18,669 nucleotides of DNA from an uncultured Bacilli bacterium (GTDB lineage: Bacteria; Bacillota_I; Bacilli_A; RF39; UBA660), in the NCBI GenBank assembly GCA_944372275.1, contig CALVYO010000014.1, positions 1-18,669 of the forward strand, read 5' to 3'. Every line of letters starts with the position of its first letter. Position 1 is the stretch's first letter. Of this stretch, positions 6,933-14,079 are shown piece after piece. The position numbers and the translations under genes are program-made. The notes under the pieces were generated by a model that saw only the letters and a list, made by a program, of their open reading frames with translations, searched no databases and was not told where the DNA came from.

Positions 6933-8126
6933 ATGTTGAAAAGAGAGAATTATTTATCAAGAATAAGAGGATTTTATGATAGTGATTTAATAAAAATTTT
7001 AGTTGGTATTAGAAGGTGTGGGAAATCGGTAATTTTAAATCAAATAATTGATGAAATAAAAGAAAAAGGCGTTTCTAATGATCATATTATTTGGATTAAT
7101 TTTGAATATATAGAGTATGAAAATTTAAAAAACTATAAAGAATTGAATAAATACATTAAAGAAAAAATAAAAGATGAAAATAAATATTATATATTTTTAG
7201 ATGAAATTCAAAAAGTTGATAAATTTGAGGAAGTTGTGAACTCAATTAGAGCATCTATAAAAAATGTAAGTATATTTATAACCGGTTCAAATAGTAAATT
7301 ATTGTCTCAAGAATTATCGACCGTTTTATCAGGAAGATATGTTTTATTTAATATATATCCTTTATCTTATAAAGAATTTGTAAAACTAACCAGTAAAGAT
7401 TCTAAAGATGAAAAAACTTTTTGGAATTTTGTTAAATGGGGAGGATTGCCAAATAGATGTGAATTTGAATTAGAAATAAATATAAAAGATTATTTACATA
7501 GTGTATTTGATTCTATTATATTAAGAGATGTCGTTGATAGGTTGGGATTAAAGGATACACTTTTATTTAATTTGTTATTGCAATACATTGTCGATACAAC
7601 TGGAAGAGAATTTTCAGCAGAAAATGTAATAAATTTTTTAAAGCAAGAGGGAAAATCTATTTCCACAGAAACTTTATATATATATTTAGATGCCCTTTGT
7701 AAAGCATTAATAATAAAAAAAATATATCGTTATGATATTCATAGGAAAACAATTCTTAAAACTTTAAATAAATATTATATGACTGATTTAGGAATAGCGC
7801 AAATTAAAAATAATAATTTTGAAATAAATAAGGGATTTGCCATTGAAAATGTTATATATAATGAATTGTTGATAAGAGGATATGATGTCTTTATTGGTAA
7901 AACTAAAAATGGTGAAATAGATTTTATTGCAACAAAAGAAGATAAAAAAGAATATTATCAAGTTTCTTATTTACTTAGTGATGATAAAGTTATTGAAAGA
8001 GAATTTGGTGCATTTGATAATGTTTTAGATGATTACCCCAAATATGTTTTATCACTTGATAGAAAAGATTTTTCAAAAAATGGAATAGTTCATAAAAATA
8101 TTATAGATTGGTTATTAGGGGAGTAA
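6933..8126 (+). CDS. AAA_14 / DUF4143 family ATPase
   Basis: A 397-aa P-loop ATPase of the widespread bacterial and archaeal AAA_14-DUF4143 type, of unclear cellular role. Walker A is G25-IRRCGK-S32, Walker B is YIFLDEIQ with D90-E91, and the sensor region is ITGSNSKLLS (116-125). The C-terminal DUF4143 part resembles a PD-(D/E)XK fold: AIENVIYNELLIRGYDVF, then GEIDFIA, then EYYQVSY; the usual catalytic Lys is replaced by Gln. Start 6933 is preferred over 6915 because GGTGAT lies 4 bases upstream and 6915 overlaps the promoter. It is followed after 2 bases by a GNAT gene. The family is often multicopy in low-GC gut bacteria, and many are thought to be spread by transfer. Confidence 0.9.
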   Translation: MLKRENYLSRIRGFYDSDLIKILVGIRRCGKSVILNQIIDEIKEKGVSNDHIIWINFEYIEYENLKNYKELNKYIKEKIKDENKYYIFLDEIQKVDKFEEVVNSIRASIKNVSIFITGSNSKLLSQELSTVLSGRYVLFNIYPLSYKEFVKLTSKDSKDEKTFWNFVKWGGLPNRCEFELEINIKDYLHSVFDSIILRDVVDRLGLKDTLLFNLLLQYIVDTTGREFSAENVINFLKQEGKSISTETLYIYLDALCKALIIKKIYRYDIHRKTILKTLNKYYMTDLGIAQIKNNNFEINKGFAIENVIYNELLIRGYDVFIGKTKNGEIDFIATKEDKKEYYQVSYLLSDDKVIEREFGAFDNVLDDYPKYVLSLDRKDFSKNGIVHKNIIDWLLGE

Positions 8127-8128
8127 AA

Positions 8129-8581
8129 ATGATTGAAATAAAAAGAGTAGTCGACTATCAAATAGCTAAAGAATGTGATGATTTATTAACTAAATTAATC
8201 CAATCAGAACGAAGATTTGATAAAAATATAAAACCATCATTTATGGTAGATAATTATTATAAAGACAAAATTGATAAAGATATATTGTTTTTAGCTTACA
8301 AAGATGACATACCAGTTGGATTTATTTATGGCTATATAAAATATAAAAAAGGTGAATTAGCTTATAAAAATGTTATATATATTGACGCTTTATATGTGTT
8401 AGATGAATATCGAAATATGGGTATTGCTAAAAAATTAATAAATAAATTTTATGATTATTGTTACGAAAATAATATAGATATTGTTGAAATAGCGGTATTC
8501 AAAGATAATGTAGAAGCTTTAAATTTATATAAAAAATTAGGATATGAAATTACTGAATATAAAATGAAAAAGGAGTTATAG
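8129..8581 (+). CDS. GNAT family N-acetyltransferase
   Basis: A 150-aa acetyl-CoA-dependent transferase; acceptor unknown. The fold reads through well: VGFIYGYI (beta4), YIDALYVLDEYRNMGIAKKL (the beta-strand plus the acetyl-CoA loop R-x-x-G-x-A), then VEIAVFKDNVEALNLYKKLG, the classic GNAT C-terminal motif with N and the YxxxGY end. The start at 8129 is favoured over an in-frame ATG at 8108 because GGGGAG stands 5-6 bases upstream and 8108 overlaps the preceding gene. Gaps to its neighbours are 2 and 0 bases, so it is the middle gene of a three-gene operon. Confidence 0.9.
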   Translation: MIEIKRVVDYQIAKECDDLLTKLIQSERRFDKNIKPSFMVDNYYKDKIDKDILFLAYKDDIPVGFIYGYIKYKKGELAYKNVIYIDALYVLDEYRNMGIAKKLINKFYDYCYENNIDIVEIAVFKDNVEALNLYKKLGYEITEYKMKKEL

Positions 8582-9112
8582 ATGAAAATAGACAAAGTAG
8601 AAGTTGGTTATTTAGAAACCAATTGTTATATTGTAAGTATCGAAGATAAATGTTTAATAATTGATCCTGGTGATGAAATAGATAAAATAATAAATAAAAT
8701 CGGTAATTTGAAACCGATAGGAATTATTGTTACACATTATCATTTTGATCATATTGGTGCTTTAAAGGAATTGATTAATAAATATAATGTGAAAGTATAT
8801 GACTATAAATTAGAAGAAAAAGAATATAATATTGATAAATTTAAATTTAAAATTATTTATACTAAAGGTCACGATGATACTTGTATTACTATATATTTTG
8901 AACAAGAAAAAATAATGTTTGTTGGCGATTTTATTTTTAAAGATTCAATTGGCAGAGTTGATTTAGAAAATAGTAATGAATTAGATATGATTTCATCGAT
9001 AAATAAAATAAAAAAATATCCTAATGATATAACATTATATCCAGGTCATGGCGAATTAACTAATTTAGGATATGAAAAAGAAAATAATATATTTTTTAAA
9101 AATGCACAATGA
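8582..9112 (+). CDS. MBL-fold metallo-hydrolase (glyoxalase II-like)
   Basis: A 176-aa metallo-beta-lactamase-fold hydrolase. The dinuclear metal site is complete: H52-x-H54-x-D56-H57 in THYHFDHIGA, H97 (KGHDD), D116 (VGDFIF) and H156 (YPGHGE). The GRVDL stretch and overall order match the hydroxyacylglutathione-hydrolase-like (YcbL/YqgX) subgroup. At 176 aa it is at the short end and lacks the C-terminal substrate domain of true glyoxalase II, so a small thioester or phosphoester substrate is possible. The ATG directly follows the GNAT stop, with AAAGGAG inside that gene's end. Last gene of the operon. Confidence 0.92.
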   Translation: MKIDKVEVGYLETNCYIVSIEDKCLIIDPGDEIDKIINKIGNLKPIGIIVTHYHFDHIGALKELINKYNVKVYDYKLEEKEYNIDKFKFKIIYTKGHDDTCITIYFEQEKIMFVGDFIFKDSIGRVDLENSNELDMISSINKIKKYPNDITLYPGHGELTNLGYEKENNIFFKNAQ

Positions 9113-9118
9113 TTGTGC
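9104..9118 (+). repeat. Inverted repeat over the MBL stop codon
   Basis: GCACAAT (9104-9110), one central base, and ATTGTGC (9112-9118). It covers the TGA stop at 9110-9112. The same octamer ATTGTGCA recurs at 9164-9171 inside the terminator that follows, so the two hairpins could compete. Confidence 0.5.
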
Positions 9119-9139
9119 AAAATAGGGTATAAAAAAGAT

Positions 9140-9176
9140 AAAAATGCGCAGTATTTTGAAAATATTGTGCATTTTT
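9140..9176 (+). terminator. Terminator of the AAA_14-GNAT-MBL operon
   Basis: AAAAATGCGCAGTATTTT (9140-9157) pairs with AAAATATTGTGCATTTTT (9159-9176); two positions are G-U pairs in RNA, and the tip opens to a small loop. The arm ends in five T, then C and TT. It is the strongest hairpin of its kind in the window. Confidence 0.75.
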
Positions 9177-9182
9177 CTTATT

Positions 9183-9223
9183 TTGCATTTTAATCATATT
9201 TAATATATAATATCTTTGGTGAT
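9183..9223 (+). promoter_or_regulatory. Promoter and SD of the helicase gene
   Basis: TTGCAT (9183-9188), a 17-base spacer and a consensus TATAAT (9206-9211). Six bases later comes GGTGAT (9218-9223), four bases, then ATG 9228. The predicted transcript starts at or next to the SD, a leader of about 10 nt. Confidence 0.7.
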
Positions 9224-9227
9224 TATT

Positions 9228-11675
9228 ATGCCTTTTGAATATATATCAGTAAAAGATATAAAAAAATATAATTTGGATTATGACAAAGTTAAAATACATA
9301 ATGAAAATTATCTTAAAGAAGCATTAGTTAAATACAAAGATTATTTTGACAATATGTATAAAGGAATCGATAATAATATAGTTTTAGATGAAGAACAGCG
9401 AATCGCTATTTTAACTGATGAAGATTATAATTTAATAGTAGCAGGGGCAGGAGCAGGAAAAACTACGACGATGGCGGCTAAAGTTAAATTTTTAGTCGAT
9501 ATAAAAAAAGTTGATCCTAAAGATATAATATTAATTTCTTATACTAACAAAGCGGTATCTGAATTAAAACAGCGAATTAATAAAGATTTTAAAATACCTG
9601 CTTTAGTTTGTACCTTTCATAAATTTGGTGTCGAAATATTAAAAAATGATACTGATGACCATTTAAAAGTTTTAACAAGTTCATATAATTTAATTAAAGA
9701 TTATTTCGATAAAAAACTATGTAATGATAATAAAAAATTAAAAGAATTTTTAAAATTTTTTGTATTTTATTTTGATATACCTGCATTTGCTTTAAATTTT
9801 AATAGTTTAAATGATTATTTTAATTATAAAAAAAGAACCGATTATATAACATTAAAATCACGTTTAAATGAATATAATAAACAAGTAATCGATGAAAGAA
9901 CCGATAAAAGATATACTATTTTAGGAGAATTTTTAAAATCAAATGAAGAAGTAATGATTGCTAACTTTTTATATTTAAATAATATCGATTATGAATATGA
10001 AAAACCATATCCTAAATTAGATAAAAGTAAAACTTATTTACCAGACTTTACGATATATCAAGGAGAAAGAGTATTTTATTTAGAACATTACAGTTTGAAT
10101 AAAAATGGGTATAACAAATTATATGGTTATGTAAATAGTTTAAAGTATAAATATCAAATTAATAATAAAAGAAAAATTCATAAATTAAATAATACAACTT
10201 TAATTGAAACTTATTCAACTAAAGATTTATTGAGTGATTTAAAAGAACAATTATTAAAGCATAATATTATTTTAAAACCAAAAAATGATTATGAAGTATA
10301 TACCAAATTAGTTGAAACATCCAAAGATGTTTATTATGCTAGATTTATTATATTTTGTTTAAAATTTATACAAGGATTTAAAATAAAAGGATATACCAAA
10401 GAAGATTTCGCTAAATTAAAATATATTTATAATGATGAAAGAACTAATTTATTTTTAAATTTTGTTGAAGGAGTATATGATTATTATCAAGAACAGTTAA
10501 AAATAAATAATTATATTGATTTTGAAGATATGATCAATGAAGCCTATTATAAATTAGATGAAACTAAATTAAATTATAAATATGTTATTATCGATGAATA
10601 TCAAGATATATCGATGCAACGCTTTAACTTAACTAAAAAAATAAGTGAAGTAAGTGATGCTAAAATAATTGCTGTTGGTGATGACTTTCAAAGTATTTTT
10701 GCTTTTGCCGGTAGTGATATATCTTTATTTACCGAATTTAAACAATTGATGGGATATGCCTCTTTACTTAAAATTACGCATACTTATCGTAATAGTCAAC
10801 AATTAATAAATATTGCTGGTAAATTTGTTATGACTAATAATAAACAATTTAAAAAGCAATTGATATCTCCCAAAAAACTTAATAATCCAGTAATGGTAAT
10901 AACTTATGATGATACTAATAGTAAGTTAAAAAATAAAATAAATATGTTAAATAAATGTTTAAAAGATATCGAAAACAAATATGGTAATAAACAAAAAATA
11001 CTATTTATTGGACGTTATAATTTTGAAAAATATTTTTTACTTTTAAGTGAAGATTTTTATGAAATAAGTAATGATAAAATAAAATCTAAAAAATTTCCTA
11101 ATTTTGATATTGATTTTTTGTCAGCCCATTCTTCTAAAGGATTAGGTTATGACCAAGTTATTATTTTAAACGGTGATGATGGAACTTACGGATTTCCATC
11201 ACAAATAAAAGATGATCCGATTATGAAAATCATCAATGTTACTGATAATTCTTACGTTTATGCTGAAGAAAGAAGATTATTTTATGTTGCTTTAACGAGA
11301 ACAAAAAATAAAGTTTATATTTTAACTCCTGTTAATAAACCATCTGATTTTATTTTAGAAATTGTTAAATATGATAATGTTTATCTATATAATAAGACGG
11401 GAATAAAATTATCGAAAAAGCCTCAAAGATGCCCAAAATGTGGCTATCCTTTAGTAAAAAAATATAGTAGTTTTAAAATAAATAATTTATATGTTTGTTC
11501 TAATGATAAAGAATTATGCAATTTTAAAACAAATAATTTAAAATATAAAAAAGAAATTAAAAGATGTCCAAAGTGTGATGGATATTTAGTCGTTAAACAT
11601 AGTCGAAAGAAAAATTTTGATTTTATTGCTTGTACTAATTATGATAAAGGATGTAATTATACTGAAAATATTTAA
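9228..11675 (+). CDS. UvrD/Rep-type (helicase IV-like) DNA helicase with zinc ribbons
   Basis: An 815-aa superfamily 1A helicase. Motifs: I, GAGAGKTT (73-80); Ia, YTNKAVSELKQRI; II, D456-EYQ-D460; III, GDDFQSIFAFAGSD; IV, TYRNSQQL; V, SAHSSKGLGYDQVI; VI, YVALTRTKNKVY with R691. Between Ib and II is an insert with YLPD273FTIYQGERVFYLE286H, a PD-(D/E)XK-like pattern also found in helicase IV (HelD-type) proteins; the usual Lys is replaced by His, so nuclease activity is doubtful. The C-terminus has topoisomerase-type Cys4 zinc ribbons: CPKCG from C735 paired with a distal Cys pair, then CPKCDG paired with a last pair. Likely a DNA repair or recombination helicase. Start 9228 is chosen from GGTGAT and the promoter; upstream GTG/TTG codons lie within the SD and promoter. 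It is monocistronic. Confidence 0.93.
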   Translation: MPFEYISVKDIKKYNLDYDKVKIHNENYLKEALVKYKDYFDNMYKGIDNNIVLDEEQRIAILTDEDYNLIVAGAGAGKTTTMAAKVKFLVDIKKVDPKDIILISYTNKAVSELKQRINKDFKIPALVCTFHKFGVEILKNDTDDHLKVLTSSYNLIKDYFDKKLCNDNKKLKEFLKFFVFYFDIPAFALNFNSLNDYFNYKKRTDYITLKSRLNEYNKQVIDERTDKRYTILGEFLKSNEEVMIANFLYLNNIDYEYEKPYPKLDKSKTYLPDFTIYQGERVFYLEHYSLNKNGYNKLYGYVNSLKYKYQINNKRKIHKLNNTTLIETYSTKDLLSDLKEQLLKHNIILKPKNDYEVYTKLVETSKDVYYARFIIFCLKFIQGFKIKGYTKEDFAKLKYIYNDERTNLFLNFVEGVYDYYQEQLKINNYIDFEDMINEAYYKLDETKLNYKYVIIDEYQDISMQRFNLTKKISEVSDAKIIAVGDDFQSIFAFAGSDISLFTEFKQLMGYASLLKITHTYRNSQQLINIAGKFVMTNNKQFKKQLISPKKLNNPVMVITYDDTNSKLKNKINMLNKCLKDIENKYGNKQKILFIGRYNFEKYFLLLSEDFYEISNDKIKSKKFPNFDIDFLSAHSSKGLGYDQVIILNGDDGTYGFPSQIKDDPIMKIINVTDNSYVYAEERRLFYVALTRTKNKVYILTPVNKPSDFILEIVKYDNVYLYNKTGIKLSKKPQRCPKCGYPLVKKYSSFKINNLYVCSNDKELCNFKTNNLKYKKEIKRCPKCDGYLVVKHSRKKNFDFIACTNYDKGCNYTENI

Positions 11676-11698
11676 TTACCATATTTTCCCACTTTTTT
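11664..11698 (+). terminator. Weak terminator after the helicase gene
   Basis: GAAAATAT (11664-11671) pairs with ATATTTTC (11681-11688) across the helicase stop codon; a short CCAC spacer and six T follow. The stem is AT-rich and the T-run is set off by four bases, so efficiency is doubtful. Confidence 0.4.
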
Positions 11699-11724
11699 AT
11701 CAAATTATTACCACATTTATTTTA

Positions 11725-11818
11725 TATACTTAATTTGTTGGAGGTGATAGATGAAGATATAAAATGAAAGAATATTGATGAAAGAAGGTGGTATATGAAG
11801 AAATTTATGTTATACTAA
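11725..11818 (+). other. Leader with SD-led tiny ORFs before the response regulator
   Basis: TATACT (11725-11730) is followed after 9 bases by GGAGGTGAT (11740-11748), the longest SD in the window, and then by an ORF of only three codons (11751-11762, MKI). Further tiny ORFs follow: 11764-11778 (MKEY), 11778-11798 (MKEGGI) and 11795-11818 (MKKFMLY, preceded by GAAGGTGG). The last three are chained by stop/start overlaps TGATG and ATGA. The response-regulator -10 box overlaps the end of the last one. This could be a translated regulatory leader, a decayed small gene or chance; no attenuator hairpin with a T-run is visible. Confidence 0.4.
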
Positions 11819-11829
11819 AAATAGGTGAT
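11808..11829 (+). promoter_or_regulatory. Extended -10 promoter and SD of the two-component operon
   Basis: TGTTATACT (11808-11816) is an extended -10 (TG-N-TATACT) with no clear -35. Seven bases later comes GGTGAT (11824-11829), four bases, then the start codon GTG at 11834. The layout is the same as at the other compact starts of the window. Confidence 0.6.
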
Positions 11830-11833
11830 TAAT

Positions 11834-12490
11834 GTGTATAAAATTTGTTTAGTTGAAGATGAAGTATCTTTAAATAATTTAATAAAGTCCTATATGGAAA
11901 AAGAGGGATATGATGTAATCCAATTTTATAAAGGAAATGATGCTTTAGAGTATATAGGCAAAGAAAAAGTAGACCTTTGGGTTTTAGATATTATGTTAGG
12001 TGATTCGATTAGTGGATATGATTTGATAAAAAAAATAAAAAGTTTAGATAAAAATGTTCCTGTAATATTCACTTCAGCACGTGATCAAGATTTGGATAAA
12101 ATTCTAGGTCTTGAATTAGGAAGTGATGATTATATCGCTAAACCATATTCACCAAAAGAATTGATGTTAAGAATCAACAACATATTTAAAAGAGTATATA
12201 CAAATTCTAACAAAATTGTATATGAATGTTACGAAATCGATGTTGATAAAAGAATAGTTTTATATAATGGCAAAGAAGTTAATTTGACGACTCTTGAATT
12301 TGATTTACTATATATGTTTTTATCGAATAAAGGTAAATCATTCAGTCGGGATGATATTTTAAATATCATTTGGGGGGAAGACTATTTTGGTAGTGACCGT
12401 GTCGTTGATGATTTAATCAGAAGATTAAGAAAGAAAATGCCAAAGATAAATATTAATACTATCTATGGCTATGGTTATCGTTTAACATGA
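11834..12490 (+). CDS. OmpR/PhoB-family response regulator
   Basis: A 218-aa DNA-binding response regulator. The receiver domain has the acidic pair in LVEDE near the N-terminus, the phospho-acceptor Asp at about residue 52 (LWVLDIMLGD), a Thr/Ser switch in VIFTSARD and the conserved Lys at about 103 (IAKPYSP). A winged-helix effector follows, with LTTLEFDLLYMFLSNKGKSF, the recognition region RVVDDLIRRLRKKM and the terminal YGYGYRL. The GTG at 11834 is chosen because GGTGAT lies 4 bases upstream; the GTG at 11825 is part of that SD. Its TGA overlaps the ATG of the sensor kinase (ATGA), so the pair is translationally coupled. The regulated genes cannot be deduced; no ABC transporter lies next to it. 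Confidence 0.94.
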   Translation: MYKICLVEDEVSLNNLIKSYMEKEGYDVIQFYKGNDALEYIGKEKVDLWVLDIMLGDSISGYDLIKKIKSLDKNVPVIFTSARDQDLDKILGLELGSDDYIAKPYSPKELMLRINNIFKRVYTNSNKIVYECYEIDVDKRIVLYNGKEVNLTTLEFDLLYMFLSNKGKSFSRDDILNIIWGEDYFGSDRVVDDLIRRLRKKMPKININTIYGYGYRLT

Positions 12491-13734
12491 TTAAAACAAC
12501 ATTATATAGACAATTAATTTCTTTAGCAATAATTATATGTGGAATTATATTTATAAGTTTGGGTTTACTCCTCCCAAAACTTTTACTCCCTATCTATGAA
12601 AAAAATATATATCAATATCTAAAACAACCACTAGAATTGATTGAAAGTAACATCGATAAAGTAGAATTTGAAGATATAGCTTATTTATATGTTGTTGATG
12701 ATAAAGTTATAGTATCAGAAAACCTAAAAGATATTATTAATCTTGATACTAAGCAAATATTAGATAGAATAGATAATGAATATGGCAAATTTACTTATTT
12801 AGGTAAAACATATTATTATTATAATATTGATACTGAATATATTAATAAAATTGCTATTACTAATAATGATTATTTATTGGAGATAAGAGGAGATATTATG
12901 AAAACTCTACTTCCAGTTATAATCGGTACATTATTGATAACAATTGGTATTATTATATTATGGGCAAATCAAATTGTAAATAAAATATATCATCTAAAAG
13001 AAAAAGTTGATAACTTAGATAATGATGATTATATTGATAAATATGATTATATGGTAGACGATGAGTTGAGTACTTTGAATAAAGCAATCGATGATATGAA
13101 ATCTACCTTAAAAAAACAAGAAGAATATAAAAATCAAATGTATCAAAATATTTCTCATGATTTTAAAACTCCACTTACTGTTATAAAATCACATATGGAA
13201 GCCATCGAGGATGGAATTATGGATCCTCAGACTGGCGGAAGTATTATAAAAGAACAAATAAATAAACTCGAAATAAAAGTACACTCCCTTTTATACTTAA
13301 ATAAATTAGTATATCTCAAAGATATTGAAAAAAAAGATGAGAAAATTGATATAAGATCAGTTATTGAAAGTAGCGTTAGTAAATTTAAAATACAACGACC
13401 TGATGTCGAATTTATCGTTAATATTTCTGGCAAAACAGTATTTAATGGTACTTTAGATATGTGGGAAGCTATAATCGATAATTTATTAAATAATTTTATG
13501 AGATATGCTGTAAAAGAAATAAAAATAACAATTAAAAATAATAAAATTACACTATATAATGATGGACCTCATATTGACCCTGATATCCTAAATAATATAT
13601 TTACTCCTTACAAAAAAGGGATAAAAGGACAATTTGGTTTAGGTTTGTCGATTGTTAAAAAAACCCTTAATTTATTAGGGTATGAAATAAATGTTAATAA
13701 TGAAAAAAAAGGTATTAGTTTTGTAATAAAGTAA
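12487..13734 (+). CDS. Sensor histidine kinase, partner of the upstream regulator
   Basis: A 415-aa membrane histidine kinase. Topology: TM1 about residues 10-35, an extracytoplasmic sensor of ~100 residues, TM2 about 139-160 (LLPVIIGTLLITIGIIILWA), then HAMP. The HisKA H-box is QNISHDFKTPLTVIKSH with H224, which takes the phosphate. The ATPase part has the N-box with N332 and N336 (IIDNLLNNFMRYA), D359-G-P (G1) and G384-L-G386 in FGLGLSIVKK (G2). The sensor is acidic and Tyr-rich with no recognisable fold. It overlaps the response regulator by 4 bases. Its stop is immediately adjacent to the stop of the convergent small membrane protein, and the terminator stem includes its last codons. Confidence 0.94.
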   Translation: MIKTTLYRQLISLAIIICGIIFISLGLLLPKLLLPIYEKNIYQYLKQPLELIESNIDKVEFEDIAYLYVVDDKVIVSENLKDIINLDTKQILDRIDNEYGKFTYLGKTYYYYNIDTEYINKIAITNNDYLLEIRGDIMKTLLPVIIGTLLITIGIIILWANQIVNKIYHLKEKVDNLDNDDYIDKYDYMVDDELSTLNKAIDDMKSTLKKQEEYKNQMYQNISHDFKTPLTVIKSHMEAIEDGIMDPQTGGSIIKEQINKLEIKVHSLLYLNKLVYLKDIEKKDEKIDIRSVIESSVSKFKIQRPDVEFIVNISGKTVFNGTLDMWEAIIDNLLNNFMRYAVKEIKITIKNNKITLYNDGPHIDPDILNNIFTPYKKGIKGQFGLGLSIVKKTLNLLGYEINVNNEKKGISFVIK

Positions 13735-13746
13735 TTACCTTTTTTT
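13704..13746. terminator. Shared bidirectional terminator of convergent genes
   Basis: AAAAAAAGGTA (13704-13714) pairs with TACCTTTTTTT (13736-13746) around a 21-base loop, within which further A/T pairing is possible. It lies inside the ends of both coding sequences: the sensor-kinase stop at 13732-13734 and the small membrane protein's stop at 13735-13737 on the other strand abut as TAATTA. Confidence 0.62.
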
Positions 13747-13983
13747 AATTTTTATGGTAGATATTATTATTAAAATAATTCCTAATAAATGGAATGGCCA
13801 AAAAATGATTATAACTAAAATGACAGTTTCTAATAATGCAGAAATACTGCTTATTCTAGGACAATTACTACCAAAACAAATTCCTGAAAAACCACTTACC
13901 ATATTAATAATACCTAAAGCTAAAGTTAATATAAAAGGAATTGCTCCAATAAATAATAAAATTTTCCAAATTATTTTGTTCAT
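13735..13983 (-). CDS. Small two-helix membrane protein
   Basis: An 82-aa protein with two hydrophobic segments, residues ~6-28 and ~48-76, ending in KIKKR, which suggests both termini are cytoplasmic. The short outside loop carries C36 and C41 (GICFGSNCPR) and could form a disulfide. I do not recognise a family. A clear SD, AAGGAGG (13996-13990), stands 6 bases before the ATG. It is convergent with the sensor kinase and divergent from the HerA-type gene. An overlapping plus-strand frame at 13754-14008 has no SD and is taken as a shadow. The gene might be an accessory of the two-component system or unrelated; sequence alone cannot say. Confidence 0.7.
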   Translation of the reverse strand: MNKIIWKILLFIGAIPFILTLALGIINMVSGFSGICFGSNCPRISSISALLETVILVIIIFWPFHLLGIILIIISTIKIKKR

Positions 13984-14001
13984 TATATACCTCCTTCAAA
14001 A

Positions 14002-14007
14002 ATTATA
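14002..14007 (-). promoter_or_regulatory. Putative -10 of the small membrane protein gene
   Basis: TATAAT on the minus strand (14007-14002) lies about 20 bases upstream of the ATG at 13983. No matching -35 was found, and the surrounding A/T makes chance hits likely. Confidence 0.35.
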
Positions 14008-14033
14008 ATATAATTTAGTTGAAACTATTTTCT

Positions 14034-14074
14034 TTTTAAAAAAAAAATTGTATAATTATATTATAATTGGAGGG
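14034..14074 (+). promoter_or_regulatory. Putative promoter and SD of the HerA-type gene
   Basis: Two TATAAT boxes (14051-14056 and 14062-14067) and TATATT (14057-14062) overlap here, and -35 matches are poor (TTTTAA at 14034 is 17 bases before TATATT). The SD GGAGGG (14069-14074) is 5 bases before ATG 14080. Which -10 is used cannot be decided by eye. Confidence 0.4.
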
Positions 14075-14079
14075 ATAAA

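Noticed and set aside
9110..12490. Mycoplasma-type code (TGA as Trp)
   Set aside because: TGA is the natural stop of the MBL gene (9110-9112) and of the response regulator, where it forms the ATGA overlap. Conserved Trp positions use TGG.
13754..14008. 84-aa plus-strand ORF opposite the small membrane protein gene
   Set aside because: It has no SD, overlaps the minus-strand gene almost fully, and the minus-strand frame has a strong SD and a clean two-helix pattern.
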